The translations under genes were made by a program, and so were the position numbers. Source: Alcanivorax hongdengensis A-11-3 (GTDB lineage Bacteria > Pseudomonadota > Gammaproteobacteria > Pseudomonadales > Alcanivoracaceae). Taken from it: a DNA stretch of 64,000 nt. This document shows positions 46,889 through 57,072 of the stretch, one piece after another. Below the pieces are notes generated by a model. It was given only the letters and a program-made list of their open reading frames with translations, was not told the origin of the DNA and made no database searches. Location of the stretch: the NCBI RefSeq assembly GCF_000300995.1, contig NZ_AMRJ01000001.1:186001-250000 (forward strand). Reading direction: 5' to 3'. The number at the start of each line of letters is the position of its first letter. Position 1 is the first letter of the stretch.

Positions 46889-47704
46889 ATGCGCCAACGA
46901 TCGGTCATACCCGGCTTCGGGTTGTCCCTGGGCTACACCGCGTTTTATGCCGGCCTGGTGGTATTCATCCCACTGGCAGCCCTGTTCATCGAAGCCAGCA
47001 ACCTTGGCTGGGGGGAACTGTGGCAAACGATCAGCGCACCTCAGGCGGTAGCCAGCTACCGCCTGAGCTTTGGTGCCTCACTGGTGGCCGCCAGCCTGAA
47101 TCTGATATTCGGGCTGCTGGTCGCCTGGGTGCTGGTGCGCTACCCGTTCCCCGGCAAAAAATTCATCGATGCACTGGTCGATCTGCCCTTTGCCCTGCCC
47201 ACGGCGGTGGCTGGCATTGCGCTTACTGCGCTCTACACGCCCAACGGCTGGGTCGGCCACCTGCTCAATTTCAAGGTGGCCTATACCCCTCTGGGCGTGG
47301 TCGTCGCACTGACATTCATTGGCCTGCCTTTCGTGGTTCGCACCGTTCAACCGGTACTGGCTGAACTGGAAGCTGAAATCGAAGAAGCCGCCGCCAGCCT
47401 GGGGGCCAATCGCTGGCAGACCTTCCGCCGTGTTCTTTTCCCCGCACTGCTACCGGCCATGTTGACCGGCTTCGCGCTGGCGTTTGCCCGTGCCGTGGGG
47501 GAATACGGATCGGTGGTATTCATCAGTGGCAACATGCCCTTTCGCACGGAAATCACACCACTGCTGATCATCACCAAGCTGGAGCAGTACAACTACGCCG
47601 GCGCAGCAGCCCTGGGCGTGGCCATGTTGCTGGTTTCTTTCGCCCTGTTATTGATCATCAACAGCCTCCAGCACTGGAGCGCCAAGAAAACCGGAGGCAA
47701 ATAA
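46889..47704 (+). CDS. cysT: Sulfate ABC transporter permease CysT (CysU)
   Basis: A 271-residue inner-membrane permease with about six helices. The EAA loop [23 protein letters not shown] contacts Cys[25 protein letters not shown] is a family block. It starts nine bases after sbp and its stop shares one base with the cysW start (TAATG). Confidence 0.95.
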   Translation: MRQRSVIPGFGLSLGYTAFYAGLVVFIPLAALFIEASNLGWGELWQTISAPQAVASYRLSFGASLVAASLNLIFGLLVAWVLVRYPFPGKKFIDALVDLPFALPTAVAGIALTALYTPNGWVGHLLNFKVAYTPLGVVVALTFIGLPFVVRTVQPVLAELEAEIEEAAASLGANRWQTFRRVLFPALLPAMLTGFALAFARAVGEYGSVVFISGNMPFRTEITPLLIITKLEQYNYAGAAALGVAMLLVSFALLLIINSLQHWSAKKTGGK

Positions 47705-48603
47705 TGGCTGGCACCATCACTACACTGGGCAATAGCCATGCACCCCGCATCAGCAACGTGACACAGGAAAGCCGCCCCGTGCGCTGGCTTCTGATCAGCC
47801 TGGCCATTGCGTTCCTGTTTCTGTTTCTGGCCTTGCCCCTGGCTGCGGTCTTCAGCGAGGCATTCTCCCGTGGTTGGCAGGTTTACTGGCAAGCACTGCA
47901 AGAGCCGGATGCCTGGGCCGCCATCCGGCTGACATTGATCGCCGCCGGCATCGCCGTGCCACTGAATGTGATCTTTGGTGTCGCGGCGGCCTGGGCGATT
48001 ACCAAGTTTTCATTTCGGGGAAAACAATTTCTCATCACCCTGATTGATCTTCCTTTTGCGGTATCACCCGTCATTGCCGGGCTCACTTATGTCTTGCTCT
48101 ATGGCAGCCATGGCCCTCTCTGGTCCTGGCTTTCCGAACACGATATCAAGATCATCTTTGCCACTCCCGGCATAGTCATGGCCACCATCTTCGTGACCTT
48201 CCCCTTCATTGCCCGTGAGCTGATCCCGCTGATGGAAGAACAGGGCACCAGTCATGAAGAAGCCGCGCTGACACTGGGCGCCAGCGGCTGGCAGACCTTT
48301 CGCCGCATTACGTTGCCCGCCATTAAATGGGGGCTGCTCTACGGCATCATTCTCTGTAATGCCCGGGCCATGGGGGAGTTCGGTGCGGTCAGCGTAGTGT
48401 CAGGGCACATTCGCGGGCAGACCAACACGCTGCCCCTGCATATCGAGATTGCCTACAACGAATATCATTTTGCTGCCGCTTTCGCCTGTGCATCACTGCT
48501 GGCGCTACTGGCGCTAGCCACCCTTTTTGTCAAATCCCTGCTGGAGTGGAAAGAGCGGCATGAACGCTTTCTTGCCAGCCAGGCAGCGCGCAAGGAGCCA
48601 TAA
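47704..48603 (+). CDS. cysW: Sulfate ABC transporter permease CysW
   Basis: A 299-residue inner-membrane permease. [23 protein letters not shown] is the EAA loop; [19 protein letters not shown] and [21 protein letters not shown] are CysW-specific blocks. It pairs with CysT to form the membrane channel. Its ATG overlaps the cysT stop by one base and cysA follows after two bases. Confidence 0.95.
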   Translation: MAGTITTLGNSHAPRISNVTQESRPVRWLLISLAIAFLFLFLALPLAAVFSEAFSRGWQVYWQALQEPDAWAAIRLTLIAAGIAVPLNVIFGVAAAWAITKFSFRGKQFLITLIDLPFAVSPVIAGLTYVLLYGSHGPLWSWLSEHDIKIIFATPGIVMATIFVTFPFIARELIPLMEEQGTSHEEAALTLGASGWQTFRRITLPAIKWGLLYGIILCNARAMGEFGAVSVVSGHIRGQTNTLPLHIEIAYNEYHFAAAFACASLLALLALATLFVKSLLEWKERHERFLASQAARKEP

Positions 48604-48605
48604 AC

Positions 48606-49652
48606 ATGAGTATTGAAGTTCGTCATCTCAGCAAACATTTTGGTGCCTTTCAGGCGCTCGACAATATCTCTCTGGGTTTTCCCAGCGGTGAACTGGTTGC
48701 CCTCCTCGGACCATCCGGGTGCGGCAAAACCACGCTACTTCGCATCATTGCCGGCCTGGAATATGCCGATAGTGGGCAAGTCCTTTTTCACGGCGAGGAT
48801 TCCACTGGCAAACATGTACGCGACCGCAATGTGGGTTTCGTCTTCCAACATTATGCCCTGTTCCGCCACATGACCGTTTTCGACAACGTTGCCTTTGGTC
48901 TGAGTGTACGCCCTCGGAGCCTGCGCCCCTCCAAGGCTGACATTGCCAGACGGGTTCATGAATTACTGGAACTGGTACAACTTGATTGGCTGGCCGACCG
49001 TTATCCGGACCAGCTCTCCGGTGGTCAGCGGCAGCGCATCGCCCTGGCTCGCGCACTGGCAGTGGAACCACGGGTACTGTTGCTAGACGAACCCTTTGGC
49101 GCGCTGGACGCCAAAGTACGCAAGGATCTTCGCCAGTGGCTACGACGGCTGCATGACGAGCTACACATCACCTCTATCTTCGTCACCCACGATCAGGAAG
49201 AAGCCATGGAAGTCGCCGACCGTATCGTGGTTATCCATCAAGGGCGAATCGAGCAAATTGGAACGCCCGATGAAATACAGCAGCAATCTGCATCACCCTT
49301 CGTCTGTGAATTTATTGGTCAAACCAATCGTTTCGAAGGCAACATTAAAGATGGCTGGGCGGACTTCGGTGACTTCAGGCTCGAAACACCGCCACGTCTG
49401 CAAGAATCAGCGAAATTGGCCGGCTACGTGCGTCCACACGAAATAACGCTACACAACCAGGCATCAGACAATTCTATTCCTGTCACGGTGGCATCTCTCA
49501 AACGTCTCGGCCCGATTATCCGGCTTGGTCTGGTCTCCACATCGGGACAGGACATCCATGTAGAGCTGGCTTCACAACAGCTTCCCAAAGATACGGAGGT
49601 CGGCGCCAGGCTGTTTGCCACCCCCATACAGGCCCAGCTGTTTGCCGTATAG
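48606..49652 (+). CDS. cysA: Sulfate ABC transporter ATP-binding protein CysA
   Basis: A 348-residue ATPase. Walker A is GPSGCGKTT, the signature is [15 protein letters not shown] and Walker B is [13 protein letters not shown], followed by the switch His in [11 protein letters not shown]. The C-terminal 110 residues form the regulatory TOBE-like domain. Last gene of the locus; it meets the patatin gene convergently with only five bases between stops and no evident hairpin. Confidence 0.95.
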   Translation: MSIEVRHLSKHFGAFQALDNISLGFPSGELVALLGPSGCGKTTLLRIIAGLEYADSGQVLFHGEDSTGKHVRDRNVGFVFQHYALFRHMTVFDNVAFGLSVRPRSLRPSKADIARRVHELLELVQLDWLADRYPDQLSGGQRQRIALARALAVEPRVLLLDEPFGALDAKVRKDLRQWLRRLHDELHITSIFVTHDQEEAMEVADRIVVIHQGRIEQIGTPDEIQQQSASPFVCEFIGQTNRFEGNIKDGWADFGDFRLETPPRLQESAKLAGYVRPHEITLHNQASDNSIPVTVASLKRLGPIIRLGLVSTSGQDIHVELASQQLPKDTEVGARLFATPIQAQLFAV

Positions 49653-49657
49653 CCCAC

Positions 49658-50491
49658 TTAGAGGATTGTAGCCATTATCTGCTGCCCGGCCTGACGTCCC
49701 TGCTCATAGCCCCGCGCCAGCCTGGCCCCATCGGTGGTTAACCGCCGCACTGGAAAGTCCTCGTCCGGTGCCACTACCCGCACCCGGCAATCCGGCGGCG
49801 GCGAGGCGATGAAATCCAGCGAGGCATTGTAGACATGGGCCCGGCGGCGCATGGCGTGATAGACACCCGGCGCATCCTTCATGAAAGGCCGCAACAGTGG
49901 CGCCAGCGAATCCGGCCGCTTGCGATACCCCTGCGGGCGGGACAGCACCACGGTAATGTCCCGGGCCCCTTGCCGGTAGGCCCATTGCACCGGGATGGAA
50001 TCGGCCAGCCCGCCATCGGTCATGGCCTGGCCTTCCACCGCCGGGTAGCCCCGGTAGGCCAGCGGAATCGAGCAGGAGGCGGTGACCAGATGATCGAGAT
50101 TGTCCGGCCGGGCCCGGAAGTAACAGGGGGATCCATCCCGTGCCGAGGTGGTCACCACCCACAGCGGAATCTCGCCCTGCCAGTGGCGCTCCAGACTCAG
50201 GGGGACCTCCTTGAGGGACTGGTGCCACAGCCAGTGCACGTCGCACAGGTGGCCACCGCTGGCAAAGCGTTTCCAGTTGATGAAATCCGGCCGGCAGGCG
50301 TGGTCGGTGATGATGCGGCGACTGCGGCCGTGATCGCCGGCCAGGTAGCCAATCAGGTTGGTGGAACCGGCTGACACGCCCACGGCAAAATCGAAACCGC
50401 GGTGTCCGCTTTCCAGAAAGGCATCCAGAACGCCGGCGGCAAAGATGCCGCGCATGGCGCCGCCCTCCACCACCAGTGCGCGCCGTGACAT
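49658..50491 (-). CDS. Patatin-like phospholipase
   Basis: A 277-residue lipid acyl hydrolase. The oxyanion segment VEGGAMRGIFAAGVLDAF, nucleophile motif GVSAGS and the catalytic Asp in MTDGGLADSIP complete the Ser-Asp dyad. It resembles the cytosolic YjjU/RssA-like group without a signal peptide. Substrate unknown. Start ATG 50491 follows GGAGTGTTT; the upstream frame lacks family sequence. Confidence 0.88.
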   Translation of the reverse strand: MSRRALVVEGGAMRGIFAAGVLDAFLESGHRGFDFAVGVSAGSTNLIGYLAGDHGRSRRIITDHACRPDFINWKRFASGGHLCDVHWLWHQSLKEVPLSLERHWQGEIPLWVVTTSARDGSPCYFRARPDNLDHLVTASCSIPLAYRGYPAVEGQAMTDGGLADSIPVQWAYRQGARDITVVLSRPQGYRKRPDSLAPLLRPFMKDAPGVYHAMRRRAHVYNASLDFIASPPPDCRVRVVAPDEDFPVRRLTTDGARLARGYEQGRQAGQQIMATIL

Positions 50492-50698
50492 AAACACTCC
50501 AATAACATTTGTATATAACCCAATATTGCACAGCACCAGCGAGGTTGCCATCGCGTCAGCCTATCACTGCCATATGCACTGCATCGGCGCAGGCGCCCTG
50601 CCTTGGCGCACGGCAGCCTGCCAGCCGGGCACCGTCCACCGCGGCAAGCCGCCCACAAACCCAATAAATAACAAATAGTTAGCACCAAACCGGAAAGC

Positions 50699-50714
50699 TG
50701 GCACCGGCTTTGCA
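50699..50714 (+). promoter_or_regulatory. Sigma-54 promoter of the urea operon
   Basis: TGGCAC, five bases and TTGCA match the -24/-12 consensus exactly, with correct GG-to-GC spacing. The predicted start is near 50725, giving a leader of about 33 bases before the atzF ATG. Confidence 0.78.
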
Positions 50715-50731
50715 CTTCCAGGCATACCAAC

Positions 50732-50741
50732 TTGTGTACAA
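50732..50741 (+). promoter_or_regulatory. Possible GntR-type operator
   Basis: TTGTGTACAA is a near-perfect ten-base palindrome lying just after the predicted transcription start of the urea operon, which encodes a GntR regulator of its own. Confidence 0.35.
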
Positions 50742-50757
50742 CCAGGTGTGCTAACGA

Positions 50758-52542
50758 ATGATTGGCTGGACTCTTCAACAATGGCAGGCGGCCTACCGCA
50801 GCGGTGAGATCACCCCGGTACAGGCCATGAAACAACTGGCGACGCACCTGCATGACAGCGAGCGCGCCCTGTGGATTCACCTGCTTGATGAAGCCAGCCT
50901 GGTGAAACAGGCCGAAGTACTCACCGATCTGTCCCTGCCGCTTTACGGTATTCCCTTTGCGGTGAAGGACAACATCGACGTGGCCGGCCTGCCCACCACG
51001 GCCGCCTGCCCGGATTTTGCCTACATCGCCGAGGCCGACGCCGGTGCCGTACGTCTACTGCGCGAAGCCGGCGCTATCGTGGTGGGCAAGACCAACCTGG
51101 ACCAGTTCGCCACCGGCCTGGTGGGAACCCGCTCGCCCTACGGCGAAGTGCCCAACCCGTTCAACAGCGATTACATCAGCGGCGGCTCCAGTTCCGGCTC
51201 CGCCGCCGCCGTCAGCCTGGGCCTGGTGCCGTTTGCGCTGGGCACCGACACCGCCGGCTCCGGCCGGGTGCCGGCGGCCTTTACCAATACCGTGGGCCTC
51301 AAGCCCACCCGTGGAGCCATCAGTACCCGGGGCGTGGTGCCGGCCTGCCGTACCCTGGACTGTGTGTCGATCTTTGCCCTCAACGTGGACGATGCCCGCA
51401 CCCTCTATCAACGCCTCGGCCAGTTCGACCCGACCGACGCCTTCAGCCGCCCGGCACCGGACCGGCTGGCCACCAGCCTGCCGGCCCGCCCCCGCCTGGG
51501 TATTCCCAAAGATCTGCCCTGGTTCGGCGACAGCCAGGCAAAAGCCCTGTGGGAAAAACAGCTGACGCAACTGGCGGATCTTGCCGAGCTGGTGGAGCTG
51601 GACACCATGGTGTTGCAGGACACCGCCGCCCTGCTCTACCAGGGCCCCTGGGTGGCCGAGCGCTTTACTGTCACCGAGTCACTGCTGAAGGAAACACCCA
51701 ACGCCTGCCTGCCGGTGATCCGCGACATTCTCGAACCCGCCGCCACTCTCAGTGCCGCCGACACCTTCCGCGCCCAGTACCAGCTGGCCGAACTCAAGCG
51801 TCAGGCGGACGCCCTGATGGCCAGTGTCGATGCACTGGTGGTGCCCACCGCCCCGGGCATCCATACCCGCGCGGCAGTCAGCGATGATCCGATCACGCTC
51901 AACAGCCAGCTGGGCACCTGGACCAACTTCGTCAATCTGCTGGACCTGTGCGCCCTGGCCCTGCCCGGTGGCTTCCGTGACGACGGCCTGCCCGGCGGCT
52001 TCACCCTGATTGCCCCGGCCTGGCAGGACCTGGCGCTGACCGAGTTCGCCGGCCGCTGGCAACAACAACAGCCCTGGACCGCCGGCGCCACTGGCCAGCC
52101 GCTAGCGCCGCCGGCGCCGGTTGCCCGCATCCTGGATGACGACGACACCATCACCGTGGCGGTGGTTGGCGCCCACCTGTCGGGCATGCCGCTCAACAGC
52201 CAGCTCACCGAACGCCACGCCGTGCTGCTGGAGGCCACCCGCACGGCACCCTGCTATCGCCTCTATGCGCTGGCCAACACCACGCCGCCCAAGCCCGGAC
52301 TGATCCGCGATGACGCCGCCGGCGACAGCATTCTGATCGAACTGTGGCAGATGCCGATGGCGAACTTCGGCAGCTTCGTCAGCCTGATTCCGGCACCGCT
52401 GGGCATCGGCAGCCTGGAGACCGAGGACGGTCGCTGGGTGAAGGGCTTCATCTGTGAACCCTGGGCCATTGCCTCCGCCACCGAAGTGACCGCCCTGGGG
52501 GGCTGGCGGGCCTACATTGCGCAACGCAACAACGCCAGCTGA
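50758..52542 (+). CDS. atzF: Allophanate hydrolase
   Basis: A 594-residue enzyme. The first 440 residues are an amidase-signature domain with Lys in FAVKDNIDV, GGSSSGSAAAVS and nucleophile region GTDTAGSGRVPAA. The C-terminal domain (from about 460: VAVVGAHLSGMPLNSQL, ELWQMPMANFGSFVSLIPAPLGIGSLE) is specific to allophanate hydrolase. It converts allophanate to ammonia and carbon dioxide after urea carboxylation. First gene of the sigma-54-preceded operon; urea carboxylase follows after 51 bases. Confidence 0.95.
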   Translation: MIGWTLQQWQAAYRSGEITPVQAMKQLATHLHDSERALWIHLLDEASLVKQAEVLTDLSLPLYGIPFAVKDNIDVAGLPTTAACPDFAYIAEADAGAVRLLREAGAIVVGKTNLDQFATGLVGTRSPYGEVPNPFNSDYISGGSSSGSAAAVSLGLVPFALGTDTAGSGRVPAAFTNTVGLKPTRGAISTRGVVPACRTLDCVSIFALNVDDARTLYQRLGQFDPTDAFSRPAPDRLATSLPARPRLGIPKDLPWFGDSQAKALWEKQLTQLADLAELVELDTMVLQDTAALLYQGPWVAERFTVTESLLKETPNACLPVIRDILEPAATLSAADTFRAQYQLAELKRQADALMASVDALVVPTAPGIHTRAAVSDDPITLNSQLGTWTNFVNLLDLCALALPGGFRDDGLPGGFTLIAPAWQDLALTEFAGRWQQQQPWTAGATGQPLAPPAPVARILDDDDTITVAVVGAHLSGMPLNSQLTERHAVLLEATRTAPCYRLYALANTTPPKPGLIRDDAAGDSILIELWQMPMANFGSFVSLIPAPLGIGSLETEDGRWVKGFICEPWAIASATEVTALGGWRAYIAQRNNAS

Positions 52543-52593
52543 ATTGCCGCGACACCTGCAACACGCCATGAGAGACACCGAGGAGACAGAGAA

Positions 52594-55500
52594 ATGTTAC
52601 GCAAAGTCCTGATCGCCAACCGGGGAGAAATCGCGGTACGCATCTGCCGCACCCTGAAAGACATGGGCATTGCCTCGGTGGCGGTCTACTCCGACGCCGA
52701 CCGCAACAGCCAGCACGTCAGCGCCGCCGACCAGGCGGTGGCACTGGGCGGGCAGACCGCGGCGGACAGCTACCTGAAAGCGGAGCGGATTCTGCAAGCG
52801 GCCAAAGACACCGGCGCCGACGGTATCATCCCCGGCTACGGCTTCCTGTCGGAAAACGCCGATTTTGCCGAGGCCTGTGATGCCGCCGGCATTGCCTTTG
52901 TGGGCCCCACCCCGGACCAGTTGCGCCAGTTCGGCCTCAAGCATGAAGCGCGAGCCATCGCCGAGCAGGCCGGCGTGCCGCTGGCCCCCGGCACCGACCT
53001 GCTGCAAAGCCTGGATGACGCCAAAACCGCGGCGGCGCGGATCGGCTATCCGATCATGCTGAAAAGCACCGCCGGCGGTGGCGGCATCGGTCTGTCGCGC
53101 TGCAACAGCGAAGCGGAACTGGTGGCCGCGTTTGAATCCGTGAAACGCCTGGGCGAAAGCTTCTTCTCCGACAGCGGCGTGTTTATCGAACGCTTCGTGG
53201 CCCGTGCCCGCCACGTGGAAGTGCAGATTTTCGGTGACGGCAACGGCAGGGTACTGGCCCTGGGCGAGCGCGAATGTTCCCTGCAACGGCGCAACCAGAA
53301 AGTGGTGGAAGAAACCCCGGCCCCCAACCTGCCCCAGGCCACCCGCGAAAAACTGCACGCCAGCGCCGTGCGCCTGGGCGAGGCGGTGAACTACCGCTCC
53401 GCCGGCACGGTGGAATATATCTATGACGACGAGCGCGACGAATTCTATTTCCTGGAGGTGAACACCCGCCTGCAGGTGGAGCACGGTGTCACCGAAGCGG
53501 TGTTCGGGGTGGACCTGGTCAACTGGATGGTATCCCTGGCCGGCGGTCAGCGTCCGCCGCTGGATAGCGACTACACCAGCCAGGGTGCGGCCATGGAAGT
53601 GCGCATCTACGCCGAGGATGCGCTGAAGGATTTTCAGCCCAGCCCCGGTGAGCTCACCGAAGTCTCGTTCCCGGACAACATCCGCCTGGACGGCTGGGTG
53701 GATACCGGCACCGTGGTCAGCCCGCACTACGACCCCATGCTGGCCAAGGTCATCGTTCATGGCCGCGACCGTGCCGAGGCGCTGGAGAAGATGCAGACCG
53801 CGCTGGCCGAAACCCGGCTGTCAGGCATCGCCACCAACCTGGATTACCTGCGTCAGATTTTGCGCGACGACAACGTCATCGCCGGCACCGTCTCCACCCG
53901 TTACCTGGAAACCTTTGCCTATACCCCATCGGCCGTCGAGATTGTCGAGCCGGGCACCTACACCACGGTGCAGGATTACCCCGGCCGGGTCGGTTACTGG
54001 GATATCGGCGTGCCACCCTCCGGCCCCATGGATGACTTTGCCTTCCGCCTGGCCAACCGGGTGGTGGGCAACCACAGTGGCGCCGCCGCCCTGGAAGCCA
54101 CCCTGGTGGGCCCCAGCCTCAAATTCCACTGCGACACCGTCATCGCGCTCACCGGCGCCCATTGCGAGGCCAGCCTGGATGATGTGCCGGTGGCCTTCTG
54201 GCAACCGGTCAGTGTCAAGGCCGGCCAGACCCTGGTCACCGGCAAGGTGGACAGCGGCTGTCGCACCTATATTGCCGTGCGCAACGGCATCGACGTGCCC
54301 GACTACCTGGGCAGCAAATCCACCTTCGTGCTTGGCCAGTTCGGTGGCCACGGCGGGCGCACCCTGCGCAAGGGTGATGTGCTGGCCATCTGCCAGCCAC
54401 AACTGGCCGGCTGCCCGACGCCGGCCCCGGTGGCCGACCCGCATGCGGTGGCCGACAACCTGATTCCCGACTATCCCCAGCACTGGGACATCAAGGTACT
54501 GTACGGCCCCCATGGCGCGCCGGACTTCTTCCGTGACGCGGCCATGGAAGAATTCTTCCAGGCCGACTGGCAGGTGCACTACAACTCCAACCGTCTGGGC
54601 ATTCGCCTGGTGGGCCCGAAACCCAGCTGGACCCGCACCGACGGCGGCGAAGCCGGCCTGCACCCCTCCAACGTGCACGACAACGAATACGCCATCGGCT
54701 CGATCAACTTCACCGGCGACTTCCCCGTGATCCTCACCAAGGATGGCCCCAGCCTGGGCGGCTTTGTCTGCCCGGTGACCATCGCCAAGGCCGAACTCTG
54801 GAAGGTCGGCCAGCTCAAACCCGGTGACAGCATCCGCTTCTCGCCGATCAGCTTTGCCCAGGCCCGGGCCCTGGAAGATGCCCAGGATGCCTCGGTGGAA
54901 ACCCTGGGCCGGATTCCCGTGGTGCAGCCGGAACTGGCTGACCACAGCGGCGCCTTCACCTCGCAAACCATGCTGGCCGAGCGCGATGCCGACGGACACA
55001 TGCCGCGCATCGTCTACCGCCAGGCCGGCGACAAATACATCCTGATCGAGTACGGCGATAACGTGCTGGACCTGGCCCTGCGCATGCGCGTGCATGCCTT
55101 GATGGAAAGCCTCAAACGCGACCCGGTGGACGGCATTCTGGAACTGTCGCCGGGGGTGCGCAGCCTGCAGGTGCACTACGATTCCCGCCGGCTGGCCCAG
55201 GAGGATCTGGTAGAGACCTTGCTGGCCCGGGAAAACACCATCGGCAGTGTCGATGACATGGTGGTCACCTCCCGCGTGTTGCACCTGCCCATGGCGTTTG
55301 AAGACAGCGCCACCCTGGACGCGGTGAAACGCTACCAGGAAACCATCCGCCACGACGCGCCCTGGCTGCCCAGCAACGTGGAATTCATTCGCCGTATCAA
55401 CGGCCTGGATAACATCGACCAGGTCCGCGATACGGTGTTCAGCGCCAGCTATCTGGTACTGGGCCTGGGCGATGTCTACCTGGGCGCGCCCTGTGCCGTG

Positions 55501-56217
55501 CCCATTGATCCTCGCCACCGCCTGATGACCTCCAAGTACAACCCGGCGCGAACCTTCACCGCCGAAGGCACGGTGGGTATCGGCGGTGTCTACATGTGCA
55601 TCTACGGCATGGATTCCCCCGGCGGCTACCAGCTGGTCGGCCGCACCCTGCCAATCTGGAACAAGCACCTGAAGAACCCGCAGTTCAAGGATGGTGAACC
55701 CTGGCTGCTGAAGTTCTTCGACCAGGTGCGCTACTACCCGGTCAGTGAAGAAAAGCTCACCGAGATGCGTGAAGCCTTCCGCCACGGCCACCTGCAGGTG
55801 GAGGTCACCGAAGAGCCGTTCAGCCTGGCCGAGCACCGTCAGTTCCTGGAAGACAACGCGGACAGCATCACCGCCTTCAACCAAAAACGCGATGCCGCCT
55901 TCCGCGAGGAAGTGGCGCGCTGGCAGGACGAGGACGCCGCCATCGAATCCGCCCTGATGGGCAGCAAAGCGGACATCGGCGAGGTGGACGGCCACCTGAT
56001 CAGCGCCGAGATCAGCGGCAATGTCTGGAAGCTGCTGGTGGAAGAAGGCGCCCAGGTCAGCGAAGGCCAGCCCCTGGTGATCGTGGAAGCCATGAAGATG
56101 GAATTCGAAATCACCGCCAGTGTGGCCGGCACGGTCACCGGCCTGCACTGCCAGCCCGGCGCCATCATCAATGCCGGCGACCCGGTGGTGGTGATCGACA
56201 CCGGCAACGCCGCCTGA
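52594..56217 (+). CDS. uca: Urea carboxylase, biotin-dependent
   Basis: A 1207-residue multidomain enzyme. Residues 1-445 are the biotin carboxylase (KVLIANRGEIAVRICRTL, STAGGGGIGLSRC, EVNTRLQVEHGVTE). The middle part is the carboxyltransferase made of KipA-like and KipI-like domains (GTYTTVQDYPGRVGYWDIGV, then GDNVLDLALRMRVHALME). The biotinyl domain ends the protein with EAMKM, biotin Lys at about 1168. It makes allophanate from urea, bicarbonate and ATP. No urea-carboxylase-associated (guanidine) genes are nearby and UrtABCDE follows, which favours urea as the substrate rather than guanidine. Confidence 0.95.
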   Translation: MLRKVLIANRGEIAVRICRTLKDMGIASVAVYSDADRNSQHVSAADQAVALGGQTAADSYLKAERILQAAKDTGADGIIPGYGFLSENADFAEACDAAGIAFVGPTPDQLRQFGLKHEARAIAEQAGVPLAPGTDLLQSLDDAKTAAARIGYPIMLKSTAGGGGIGLSRCNSEAELVAAFESVKRLGESFFSDSGVFIERFVARARHVEVQIFGDGNGRVLALGERECSLQRRNQKVVEETPAPNLPQATREKLHASAVRLGEAVNYRSAGTVEYIYDDERDEFYFLEVNTRLQVEHGVTEAVFGVDLVNWMVSLAGGQRPPLDSDYTSQGAAMEVRIYAEDALKDFQPSPGELTEVSFPDNIRLDGWVDTGTVVSPHYDPMLAKVIVHGRDRAEALEKMQTALAETRLSGIATNLDYLRQILRDDNVIAGTVSTRYLETFAYTPSAVEIVEPGTYTTVQDYPGRVGYWDIGVPPSGPMDDFAFRLANRVVGNHSGAAALEATLVGPSLKFHCDTVIALTGAHCEASLDDVPVAFWQPVSVKAGQTLVTGKVDSGCRTYIAVRNGIDVPDYLGSKSTFVLGQFGGHGGRTLRKGDVLAICQPQLAGCPTPAPVADPHAVADNLIPDYPQHWDIKVLYGPHGAPDFFRDAAMEEFFQADWQVHYNSNRLGIRLVGPKPSWTRTDGGEAGLHPSNVHDNEYAIGSINFTGDFPVILTKDGPSLGGFVCPVTIAKAELWKVGQLKPGDSIRFSPISFAQARALEDAQDASVETLGRIPVVQPELADHSGAFTSQTMLAERDADGHMPRIVYRQAGDKYILIEYGDNVLDLALRMRVHALMESLKRDPVDGILELSPGVRSLQVHYDSRRLAQEDLVETLLARENTIGSVDDMVVTSRVLHLPMAFEDSATLDAVKRYQETIRHDAPWLPSNVEFIRRINGLDNIDQVRDTVFSASYLVLGLGDVYLGAPCAVPIDPRHRLMTSKYNPARTFTAEGTVGIGGVYMCIYGMDSPGGYQLVGRTLPIWNKHLKNPQFKDGEPWLLKFFDQVRYYPVSEEKLTEMREAFRHGHLQVEVTEEPFSLAEHRQFLEDNADSITAFNQKRDAAFREEVARWQDEDAAIESALMGSKADIGEVDGHLISAEISGNVWKLLVEEGAQVSEGQPLVIVEAMKMEFEITASVAGTVTGLHCQPGAIINAGDPVVVIDTGNAA

Positions 56218-56250
56218 CGGCGACCGGCAAGCCCGAGGTGAGGTAACCGC

Positions 56251-56952
56251 ATGAATGCACGCGCAAAGAAAACGGAAAATCTGGCGGAACGGATTTACCT
56301 GGCACTCAAGCAGGACATCTTCGATTTCCGCCTGATGCCCGGCGACCGCTTCAGCGAGAACGAAGTGGCCGAGCGCGTCGGTGCTTCCCGTACACCGGTT
56401 CGCGAAGCGCTGTTCCGTCTGCAACGCGAAGGCTATGTGGATGTTCTCTATCGCAGCGGCTGGCAGGTCAAGCCATTCGACTTCAAGTATTTCGAAGAGC
56501 TCTACGACGTGCGCACCATTCTGGAATGCGCCGCGGTGCGCAAGCTGTGCGAACAACAGGACGAGCTCAGCAATCTTGATGATCTGGTGGCCACCTGGTG
56601 CCTGCCGGTGGCCCAGCGGCTCAGCGACGGTGTCACCGTCAGCGGCCTGGACGAGCGCTTCCATACCCGGCTGGTGGAAGCCGCCGGCAACCACGAAATG
56701 GCACGCATCCACCACGACCTTACCGAACGGCTGCGCATCATCCGCCGGCTGGATTTCACCAAGCCACCGCGCATCGAGGCCACCTACAACGAACACCAGG
56801 CGGTGCTGGAGGCGATCCTGCACCGCCGGGTGGAACAGGCACAGATTTTATTACGGGCTCACATTGAAGAGTCCCGCAACGAGGTACGGAAAATCACCGT
56901 TCACATGTTGCACGAGGCACGAATGAGCAGCCAGCAGGCTGCCAACCATTAG
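56251..56952 (+). CDS. GntR-family regulator with FCD domain
   Basis: A 233-residue FadR-subfamily regulator. The N-terminal winged helix (FRLMPGDRFSENEVAERVGA and SRTPVREALFRLQREGYV) is followed by an all-helical FCD domain with His residues in RFHTRLVEAAGNHEMA, YNEHQAVLEAI and LLRAHIEESR that probably bind a metal. It lies inside the urea cluster between uca and urtA, 33 bases after uca. Control of this operon is likely; the ligand (urea, allophanate or another) is unknown. Confidence 0.9.
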   Translation: MNARAKKTENLAERIYLALKQDIFDFRLMPGDRFSENEVAERVGASRTPVREALFRLQREGYVDVLYRSGWQVKPFDFKYFEELYDVRTILECAAVRKLCEQQDELSNLDDLVATWCLPVAQRLSDGVTVSGLDERFHTRLVEAAGNHEMARIHHDLTERLRIIRRLDFTKPPRIEATYNEHQAVLEAILHRRVEQAQILLRAHIEESRNEVRKITVHMLHEARMSSQQAANH

Positions 56953-57072
56953 TTCAGGGAACGCTGCATCACCACGCAGCTTTGCACGGCTGAGCCCGAT
57001 TGGGTTCGAGGACAGGGACGAGGCAGGCCCGCAAGGGCCTACAAACACCAAGGTAATGCAAGGGGAAACACC

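Noticed and set aside
50582..50620. GCGCC-N7-GGCGC inverted repeat as an NtrC site
   Set aside because: Spacing and half-site sequence differ from the NtrC consensus GCACC-N5-GGTGC, so it is not strong enough to report as a feature.
50492..50757. Guanidine (ykkC) riboswitch before the urea carboxylase operon
   Set aside because: The sigma-54 promoter leaves only about 33 bases of leader, and no riboswitch core is visible.
53821..56823. A 1000-codon open frame on the minus strand opposite uca and the GntR gene
   Set aside because: It mirrors the codon pattern of the plus-strand urea carboxylase in GC-rich DNA, has a low-complexity His/Gly/Val composition and no domain; uca is fully supported.
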